Shown here: positions 55,551 to 64,000 of the stretch, piece by piece
How the letters are laid out: every line of letters starts with the position of its first letter
Position numbering within the stretch: the first letter of the stretch is position 1
DNA from: Arachis hypogaea
Lineage: Eukaryota; Streptophyta; Magnoliopsida; Fabales; Fabaceae
Length of the DNA: 64,000 nucleotides
Direction of reading: 5' to 3'
NCBI RefSeq assembly: GCF_003086295.3
Contig: NC_092044.1
Coordinates: 72,654,528 to 72,718,527 of the forward strand
The notes under the pieces: generated by a model
Seen by the model: only the letters and a program-made list of their open reading frames with translations
Told to the model about the DNA's origin: nothing
The model's database searches: none
Program-made: the position numbers and the translations under genes

Positions 55551-57375
55551 TTCGAGTTTGGACAACTAACGGTTCATCTTGTTGCTCAGATTAGGTAATT
55601 TTCTTTTATTTGCTTTTCAAAATGTTTTCAAAAAATTAAATATTTTTCAAAATATTTTTCAAAATGTTCTCACCTGTTTTCAAAAATTTTTCAAAATTTT
55701 TAAGAATGAATTCTAGAGTTTCATGAAGCATGTTGAAATTTGGCTGGCTGTAAAGCCATGTCTAATTCTTTTGGACTGAGGCTTCCAAACCATCAGCATA
55801 GAGGCAAGTTAATTGAAATATCAGCTGTTGTATGCCTGATTTATATCCTAAAGCTGGCTGGATATTAAGCCATGTTCAACCCTTTGATTGGAGCTTTAGG
55901 CCAACATTGAAAGATTCCCTGAATTCTTATTAAAAATTTTTGAATTTCTTATTTTCTTTTTCCTATATGTTTTTCGAAAAAAATAAAGAAAATACAAAAA
56001 AAATTAATAATAAAATAAAAAATAAAAAAAATATTGTGTTTCTTGTTTGAGTCTTGAGTCAATTTATAAGTTTGGTGTCAATTGCATATTCATCTTGTTC
56101 TTGCAATTTTCAAAAATTCATGCATTCATAGTGTTCTTCATGATCTTCAAGTTGTTCTTTGTAAGTCTTCTTTTTGATCTTGATGTTTTCTTGTTTTGTG
56201 TCTTTTATTGTTTTTCATGTGCATCTTTGCATTCATATTGTCTAAGCATTAAAGATTTCTAAGTTTGGTGTCTTGCATGTTTTCTTTGCATCAAAAATTT
56301 TTCAAAAATATGTTCTTGATGTTCATCATGATCTTCAAAGTGTTCTTGGTGTTCATCTTGACATTCATAGTGTTCTTGCATGCATCATGAGTTTTGATTC
56401 ATAATGTTCATGTTGTGAGTCATTTTTGTTGTTTTTCTCTCTCATCATTAAAAATTCAAAAAAATAAAAAATATCTTTTTCCTTATTTCTCTCAAAATTT
56501 CAAAAATTTGAGTTGACTTAGTCAAAAATTTTTAAAATTAGTTAAGTTCTTATAAGTGAAGTCAAATTTTCAATTTTAAAAATCTTATCTTTTCAAAATA
56601 TTTTTTAAAAATCAAATCTCTTTTACTTTTATCTTATGATTTTCGAAAATTTAAAACTATCTTTCAAAATCTTTTTCTTATTTTATTTCAAATTTTCGAA
56701 ACTTAACTTACAAGAAATGTGATTGATTCAAAAATTTGAAGTTTGTTACTTTATTGTTAAGAAAGGTTCAATTTAAAATCTAGAATCATATATTTTAGTT
56801 TCTCGTTAGTCAAGTAATTAATTTTAATTTTAAAAATTAAATCTTTTCCAACCATATCTTTTTAATCATATCTTTCTAAATTTTATCTTTTTCAAAAATT
56901 TGATTTCAAAATATCTTCTTATCTTCTTATCCTTTCAAATTTGATTTTCAAATCTTTTTCAAACTAACCAATTAACTGTTGTTTATTTTTTTATCTTTTT
57001 CAAAACCATCTAACAACTTTTCTCTCTCCAATTTTCGAAAATACCTCCCTCTTTTTCAAAAAAAAAAATCTTTTTAATTAATTAATTGTTTTAAGTTTTA
57101 ATTTTAATTCTATTTCCCCTTTAATTTTCGAAAATCATTAACTCCTTTTCAAAAATTATTTTCAAAATCTTCTCTCTCATCTTATTCTATTCATTCATTC
57201 ATTTACTAACACTTCTCTTCATCTCAAATCACTGCCCCTATCCTCACCCTTGTGTTTGGATTATTCATTCTTCTTCACTCTTATTCCCTTTCTTCTTCTA
57301 CTAACATAAAGGAATCTCTATACTGTGACATAGAGCATTCATTTTCTTTTCCTATTCTCTTCTCTTTCATATGAG
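55551..57375 (+). other. Long leader of element F
   Basis: About 1.8 kb of AT-rich, non-coding sequence with many TTTTCAAAA and TTTTCGAAAA words. AAGTTTGGTGTC occurs at 56068 and 56261, as in the leader of element H. A pair of imperfect copies (TGGCTGGCTGTAAAGCCATGT at about 55741 and AGCTGGCTGGATATTAAGCC at about 55851) indicates a local duplication. No gene is seen. Confidence 0.55.
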
Positions 57376-58590
57376 CAGGAACAAGGAAAAAAGGTATTCT
57401 TGTTGAAGCTGATCCTGAACCTGAAAGGAGACTGAAGAGGAAACTAAGAGAATCTAAATTACAACAATCTAGAGACAACCTTACTGAAATTTTCGAACAA
57501 GAAAAGGATATGGCAGCCGAACCCAGCAACAACAATGCAAAGAGGATGCTTGGTGATTATACTACACCTACTTCCAAGTTTGATGGAAGAAGCATCTCAA
57601 TTCCTGCCATTGGAGCAAACAATTTTGAGCTGAAACCTCAACTAGTTGCTCTAATGCAACAAAACTGCAAGTTTCATGGACTTCCATCAGAAGATCCCTA
57701 CTAGTTTTTAACTGAGTTCTTGCAGATCTGTGAGACTGTTAAGACTAATGGAGTAGATCCTGAAGTCTACAGGCTCATGCTTTTCCCTTTTGCTGTAAGA
57801 GACAGAGCTAGAACATGGTTGGACTTACAACCTAAAGATAGCCTGGACTCTTGGGATAAGCTGGTCACGGCCTTCTTGGTTAAATTCTTTCCTCCTTAAA
57901 AGCTGAGCAAACTTAGAGTGGATGTTCAGACCTTCAAGCAAAAAGATGGTGAATCCCTCTATGAAGCTTGGGAAAGATACAAGCAGATGACCAAAAAGTG
58001 TCCTTCTGACATATTTTCAGAATGGACCATGATAGATATATTCTATTATGGTCTGTCTGAGTTCTCTAAGATGTCACTGGACCACTCTGCAGGTGGATCC
58101 ATTCACCTAAAGAAAATGCCTACAGAAGCTCAGGAACTTATTGAAATGGTTGCAAATAACCAATTCATGTACACTTCTGAGAGGAATTTCGTGAATAATG
58201 GGATGCCTCAGAGGAAGGGAGTTCTTGAAATTGATGCTCTGAATGCCATATTGGCTCAGAACAAAATGTTGACTCAGCAAGTCAACATGATTTCTCAAAG
58301 TCTGAATGGATGGCAAAATGCATCCAACAGTACTAAAGAGGCATCTTCTGAAGAAAAAGCTTATGATCTTGAAAACCCTGCAATGGCAAAGGTAAATTAC
58401 ATGGGTGAACCTTATGGAAACACCTATAATTCTTCATGGAGAAATCATCTAAATTTCTCATGAAAAGATCAACAAAAGCCTCAACAAGGCTTTAATAATG
58501 GTGGAAGAAACAGGTTTAGCAATGGCAAGCCTTTTCCATCATCTTCTCAGCAACAGATAGAGAATTCTGATAGACTTGCAAGAAAAAAGC
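57376..58590 (+). pseudogene. gag: gag of element F (Athila-like), truncated
   Basis: The frame opens at about 57376 with a basic region (EPERRLKRKLRESKLQQSR). It includes Met at 57510 and the gag domain (NNFELKPQLVALMQQN, DPEVYRLMLFPFAVRDRARTW, YEAWERYKQMTKKCPSD, LDHSAGGSIHLKK). Three stops in the same frame break it: TAG at 57702, TAA at 57897 and TGA at 58461. All three can be explained by single C-to-T or G-to-A changes. After about 58590 the sequence switches to element G; protease and pol are absent. Confidence 0.87.
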
Positions 58591-61335
58591 TCATGAAAGC
58601 CGGGAACAAGGAATTGAGCATCGAATCTTCACCGGAAGTGTATCCGCTCTAGTCGCTCAAGTGTATAGGGTTGATCACTCGATTCTCCTGTAATCATGCT
58701 TTCCAAGATTTGTTTTTTTATCTAATAATCAACAATTATTCAATGCGTGCATACACTCATCATGAGGACTTATTCATAAGTTGTAATGGGGCTAGGGTAA
58801 AGGTAAGGATGCATATGGTCAAGTGAGCTTGAAATTTGAATCTTTGATTAACCTAAGCTCTCATCAAACACATATAACAACTTATACAATTCTAATACAA
58901 TACTTAGCTACCCATGATTCCCACTTTTTTCACATACTCATGCATTCTCTTTGATTCACATTCTATATGCATTGTTATTATTACTTTGCTTTGGGGTGTT
59001 TTTGTCCCCTTTTTATTGCTTTTCTTTTTCTCTTTTTTTTCTTATATATATATCTTTTCTTTTTATTTTTCTTTTTCTTTATCATCACTTTTTTTCACAT
59101 AAAGTATATACAAATGTATCAATGCGTATGGTTTACATTTAGTGCTTGAATATGTACCCAATTCCATGATTTCCTACAAAAATACAAAATACACTTTTAC
59201 CTCAACCAATGTCCCAAGTTTCCCAAAACTTGAATGATAAACACTCTCACTAGCCTAAGCTAATCAAAGATCCAAATTACAGACATTTATTGTTTTTTGC
59301 TTTAAGGCTTGTAATGTGCTAAAAGTAAGAACAAATAGGTTTAGCATAGGCTCAAAGTTGGCTAACAATGGAAGATAAAAGGTAAGGCTATTTGGGTAAG
59401 TGAGCTAATTAAAACAATGGCCTCAATGATATAGATGCATGTATACATAGAATAATGGACATATAGAATCAAACAAATCAAATATTACAATCATAGAAAG
59501 AGAATAATACACTCAAGAATGGAAATAAGTGGTTATATGATGTAACCACACAATTAGGCTCAAAACTCACATGCTTATGTGTTCTTATGTCAAAAACCAT
59601 GTTCTAAAATAAATTCTTTCAAGCAAGTTCAACAATTTTTTTTAATTGGTAGGGTGCCCTCAAATAACTTTCTTGAAAAAGAAATCATCACCCTAACCAA
59701 GTAGTCCTAACATAGAAAGAAGTAGTAGAATGTATACAAATTATAACTACAATGCAACCTATCATGCAATGCAACAACTAACTAACAAAGAAAATTAAAA
59801 ATTGGTGTTGAAAAAGGAAGTGGTTACCCACGGAAGTCGGTTGGACGACCAACCTACACTTGAAGATTGCAACGTCCTCGGTGCATGCAAAGAAGAGCAA
59901 GGTGGACGAGTTGCTACAACTTATGAGCTCCTTTGAGGGATTGTACGGGTGGACTTATTTGTTGCCCCATTTAAAAGTTTTTCCTTTTCTTCTTGGTGGC
60001 CAGCCTTAAAAGAAAGAAAAAGAAAGAAAATTAAGCCTATAACAAAGATATCAAAGCAAATAGAACATAGACGGGGGCTAATGCCAAATAAGAGTATGAT
60101 TCTCTACTACATGGTAGCTACAAAATGTAAGTGAGAAAGCAATATAAGCAAAGGCATGTCACTAATATTTGATGCAAGAATAAAATTAAAGCATAAGTAA
60201 ATGCCATGAAGAGCATCTTGAACATCAAGTTTAAATAGGAAAGAGTGGGTCATGAAAGACATGCAAGTTCATATCAATGCAAAAAGAACACAAGAGTCAT
60301 AAAAAATAAGCATTGATTTAAAAGTTTCATTACCCAACAATATCAAACAAGTCAAGAAGCACCAAGACAATCCAAGAAGTTCTCAAGAATTGAGTAAGAG
60401 AATTCAACGCCATTATTAAAATAAGAAACTTAGAAAAGAAAATAAGAACAAGCTATATAAACAAAATTAAAATAAGCAAATGCAACAAACAAAAGAAAAT
60501 GAAAAATGAGAAAAAAGAGAAATAGAAAATTGAAAAGATGCAAAAGAAGAAATAAAGGGAAGTAAGAAAGAAATGATGAGAAAGGTGAGAAGAAAAGGGA
60601 AGAGAAGAAAGGGAAGAAAAGAAATGGGAGAGGGGAAGAGATAAGAAGAAGAAAGGAAGGAGGAAAGAAGCGGGGAAAAACAGGGTGCGGGAATGATGCA
60701 CACGCTTCGGCGACACGTGCGCGCGAGGAGAAGGGTGGCGAAGCGACGCGTAAGCGTCGCCCACGCATACACGTGGGACACAGAAAGTACAGGTGACGCA
60801 TAAGCGTCGCCCACGCGTACGCATGGGGCCAAATTGTGCTATTCGCGCAAAGGCAGCACCACTCCAGCGTAACTCTCTGGTTTTTGTTCCAGGAGTCCCA
60901 AAATGCCAAATGACGCGTACACGTCGGCCACACATACGCGTGGCGCGCCATTTTTTTCCTTTTTTTTAAGAATATGGAAACAGAAACAGGGCACTCTCCT
61001 AATCTATAAGCATTCTAAAGCAACTAAAATTCAAATTTAACAACAACTCTTTTAGCTTTTGAAAATTTTCAAGTACAATATAAACACAACTTACACTTCA
61101 AGAAAAATACAATTCAACAACAACTATTCTAATCAAAACATGAATCTAACAAACAACCTATCAATCAAAAGTAATATAAAGAGTATAGCAATTAAGAAAA
61201 ACCACCTACAAGGGTAACTCAATTCATTCATTGATTATATCTACAAGAGAATGGAAAGAGGTTACCATGGTGGGGTGTCTCCCACCTAGCACTTTTATTT
61301 ATTGTCCTTAAGTTGGACAATTGGGAGGCTCCTTG
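58591..61335 (-). mobile_element. Non-coding part of element G
   Basis: AT-rich sequence without a convincing gene. On the minus strand it is downstream of the G coding region. It contains a purine-rich stretch (60541-60676), palindromic CpG-rich words ACGCGTAAGCGTCGC, CCACGCGTACGC and ACGCGTACACG (60690-60950), and low-complexity T-rich tracts (58985-59095). A GGTGGGAGACACCCC motif (61271-61285) follows the coding stop by about 50 bases. I could not find the LTR borders of G. Confidence 0.45.
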
Positions 61336-62444
61336 TCAAGGCGGTTTATGCTTGTACTCATCCTTGAACTTCCAAGGATGCTTGCTCCTTAAACGGTTGT
61401 CAGAATTTCCAACCGTCTTCACCAAGCTTGGGTGAAGTTCTTCCCAAGATATGAGCTCCCAAAATTGGTCTTTATGTTATGATCCGGGATCCCATATCTT
61501 ATTTTCACACCCGTCTTCTAATTGGTCATCATCATTCCATCCGGGTGCTAGGCACATAGAATTCTCCTTAGAGCACTAAATTCTCCTCCTAGACCAATAT
61601 AATTTGGCACTCTTCCAACCATAGGACCTATGACTTGAGGGTTCAACCTTAATGAGCCTAACATTATTTTTCCAACCACTACATAATTCTCTCCTACTCT
61701 TAACTTCACAAAGAGCTCTAAGTTGCCCATCCGTCTCAAGCAAACCATATTCAAGTGAGAAAGTAAAGCTTAGGGATAAGAATTTTACCCACTTGAATAT
61801 TGTGTTGGATGGTGACTTAGGAAGAGATGTCTCTAATGGTCTTGCAAGTTCCACTCCCTTGTGCTCTTCTTTGATTACCTCCACCTCTTTGCAAGCTTGT
61901 TCAATTTCAACCTCTTCCCTTTGTAGCTCTCTTTCAATTCAATCTCTACTTCACTGCTTACCAAGGGTATGGAAGGTGATGTATCTTCTTCTTTAATCTC
62001 TATGTCAAGCCCAATGGGAGAGGATTTAATTGTAGATAGGAACTCATCAATGATTGAATCTATCTCTTGATCAACCCCTTCAAAGTCTTCAACCATGATA
62101 TGCCTTGGAGGTTTTACACCCTCCTCAACATCAATATCAAGCTTCTTGGAAGAGGGCTTTCTAATTCTACATTCCCATGGACTTCCAACATCTCCTAGGT
62201 CTTCAACCACTTCTTCCAGCTCAATTGTCTCAACTTCCTCCCCTTGCGACAATCCTTGCTTCAACTCCTCTTCTCCACCTTGAAGCTTTAAGTTCACTCC
62301 CTCACTATGCTCCTTGATTTCTTCTCCACATTCAACAATGGGAGTGCCTTGATCGTACAGGCGTAGACGAGAGGAGACCATGCTGCTAATGGCTTCCGCC
62401 ATAATAGCAATCACGACTTCTAGCTTCTTGAACTCCTTTTGCAT
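61336..62444 (-). pseudogene. Coding region of element G, unrecognised retroelement protein
   Basis: On the minus strand, an open 189-residue piece (62444-61875) starts KKLEVVIAIMAEAISSMVSS, is very acidic in its middle (EEVETIELEEVVEDLGDVG) and ends basic. After a frame change it continues (FKWVKFLSLSFTFSLEYGLL, SRRELCSGWKNN, YGWKSAKLYWSRRR) and then, past stops, to ISWEELHPSLVKTVGN and FKDEYKHKPP at 61340. I see no gag, protease, RT or integrase motif. The arrangement resembles the gag-like ORF of non-autonomous Ty3/gypsy elements of legumes, which is my inference. The N-terminus is cut by LTR L. Confidence 0.5.
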
Positions 62445-62488
62445 CTCCTCTTGCCTTTGGATGTAAGAGCTAATATCTCTTTGTTGTT

Positions 62489-64000
62489 TGGTACACGAAA
62501 TTGTGAGTTCACACTTTTCTCACAACTCTGCGCAACTGACCAGCAAGTACACTAGGTCGTCCAAGTAATACCTTACGTGAGTAAGGGTCGATCCCACGGA
62601 GATTGTCGGCTTGAAGCAAGCTATGGTCATCTTGTAAATCTCAATCAGGCGGATTCAAATGGTTATGAGGTTTTGATGATTAAAAAAGAAATAAAACATA
62701 AAATAGGATAGAGATACTTATGCAATTCATTGGTAGGAATTTCAGATAAGCATATGGAGATGCTTTGTTCCCTCTGATCCTCTACTTTCCTATTGTCCTC
62801 ATCCAATCTTGTGTACTCCCTTCCATGGCAAGCTGTATGTTGGTAGATCACCGTTGTCAATGGCTACCATCAGTCCTCTTAGTGAAAACATGTCCGCTAC
62901 GGTTTCCCGCTTGGCTAATCAATTGTTGGTTCTCGATCGTGTCAGAATAAGATCCAATGATCCTTTTGCACACTGTCACTACCCCCAACAGTCACGGGTT
63001 TGAAGCGCGTCACAGTCATCCCAGCCCAGATCCTACTCGGAATACCACAAACAAGGTTTAGACTTTCTGGACCTCAAGAATGCTACCAATTGATTCTAGC
63101 TTATACCACGAAGACTCTGATCTCACAGAATGGAAGGCTCTGTTGTCAGGAGAGGCAACCATGCGTCGTGAACCAGGAGGCCAAGAGATACGCACTCAAG
63201 CTCTTGCAGATAGAATGAAAGTGGTTGTCAAGCATGCGTTCATAAGGGAGGATGATGATGATTGTCACAGATCATCACATCCATCAGGTTGAAGTATGAG
63301 TGAATATCTTAGAAAAAGAATAAGTGTGAATTGAATAGAGAAACAATAGTACTTTGCATTAATTCATAAGGAACAGTATAGCTCCACACCTTAATCTATG
63401 AGGTGTAGAAACTCCACCATTGAAAATACATAAGTGATGAAAGTCCAGGCATGGCTGAATGGCCAGCCCCCAAACGTGATCTAGAGATCCAAAGGTAGTC
63501 TCCAAAATGATCTAAAGATATGAATACAATAGTAAAAAGTGCTATTTATACTAAGCTAGTAAACTAGGTTTACAGAAAATAGGTAACTAAGTGTAGATAG
63601 TGCAGAAATCCACTTTCGAGATTCACTGTGTGTGTTTGGGCTGAGCATTGAAGCTTTCACGTGCATAGGCTCTTCTTAGAGTTTAAACGCCAGTTTTGGT
63701 GCCAGTTTGGGCATTTAACTTCAGCTTTGGTACCAGTTCTGGCATTTTACGCCAGAAAAGGGTCTCTGGTGAGCGTTTGGACGCCAGTTTGGGCCATCAA
63801 ATCTCGGGCAAAGTATGAACTATTATACATTTATGGAAATCCCAAGATGTGTACTTTCCAACGCAATTCAGACACGCCAATTGGGCTTCTGTAGCTCCAA
63901 AAAATCCACTTCGAGTTCAGGGAGGTCAGAATCCAACCGCATCTTCAGTCCTTTCTCAGCCTCTGGATCAGATTTTTGCTCAGGTCCCTCAATTTCAATA
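62489..64000 (-). mobile_element. LTR L, TGATGAGCGG family, reverse orientation, cut by window end
   Basis: The LTR starts TGGTACACG at 62489 and shows the family blocks in reverse: hairpin CCTTAC-GTGA-GTAAGG (62571-62586), GGGTCGATCCC, CTTGCCATGG-type segments at about 62820, and the CTTTCC...GGAAA module at about 63825-63905. By comparison with LTR K, about 180 bp of its end lies beyond the window. The left flank TTGTT is the expected target copy, and no PBS is attached on this side. It belongs to the subgroup of the LTRs at 16913 and 53900. Confidence 0.87.

Noticed and set aside
55551..57375. Captured host gene exon in the long leader of element F
   Set aside because: The stretch is AT-rich with TTTTCAAAA repeats and no frame over about 70 codons; nothing resembles an exon.
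60430..60951. Minus-strand open frame of 173 codons and overlapping frames in element G
   Set aside because: The C-terminal half is a translated polypyrimidine tract (Phe/Leu/Ser only) and the N-terminal half is the CpG palindrome block; all three frames are open because of composition.

Overview
This window looks like plant nuclear heterochromatin, or gene-poor euchromatin, from a legume, most likely a peanut relative (Arachis). The basis is the AT-rich composition, the layered Ty3/gypsy LTR retrotransposons, primer-binding sites matching plant tRNA-Asp and tRNA-iMet, and an abundant LTR family beginning TGATGAGCGG that I associate with Arachis. The genus is inferred from memory. I found no host gene, rRNA, tRNA gene or CRISPR array. 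Essentially all of the 64 kb can be assigned to LTR retrotransposons or their remains, and their insertion order can be read from target-site duplications (TSDs) and interrupted reading frames.

Left part, 1-11381: a minus-strand Tat-lineage element. Its 5' LTR is 10881-11381, with decayed gag, protease, RT, two RNase H domains and integrase down to 2550, and an ORF on the opposite strand at 844-1377. It is cut on the left by a TGATGAGCGG-family LTR (1-843) and split in gag by a truncated plus-strand Athila-like element (7111 to about 10405). This Tat element lies in the interior of element B (LTR 11815-13554), which sits in the protease codons of a chromovirus (element A, gag 13555-14747).

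Middle, 14997-32173: one long chromovirus LTR (14997-16065 plus 28157-30340) has PBS and gag of A on one side and integrase plus chromodomain of D on the other. This suggests a tandem element or a recombined junction. Inside that LTR sits element C (16066-28156, minus), an Athila-like element whose single frame runs gag-protease-integrase tail with no RT or integrase core. C carries two solo LTRs of its own (16913-18553 and 23115-25353).

Right part, 32174-64000: D is interrupted in RNase H by LTR I (32174-32431), which is interrupted by minus-strand Athila-like element E. E is in turn hit by a 3.36-kb LTR with hairpin arrays (J, 33093-36448), by the most complete element H (39394-52348, plus, TSD CTTTC) and by element F (from 53900). 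H holds a solo LTR of the opposite orientation (K, 48861-50385, TSD TGACC). F runs into a minus-strand non-autonomous-looking element G (about 58590-62488), which is cut by LTR L (62489 to the window end).

The autonomous machinery is gag, protease, RT, RNase H and integrase of H. Its frame is continuous but broken by four stop codons, and a separate third ORF follows pol. The most interesting signals are non-coding: (i) a covarying 8-bp stem-loop next to AAGTTTGGTG at the 3' LTR border of three elements, duplicated upstream of the third ORF; (ii) a covarying hairpin near the 3' end of the LTRs, beside a motif resembling the complement of a tRNA T-arm; (iii) family-specific perfect palindromes repeated in LTRs, in the pol-to-LTR spacer and even in coding sequence; (iv) a motif about 40-50 nt after the pol stop codon shared by several elements. 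All comparisons were made by eye.
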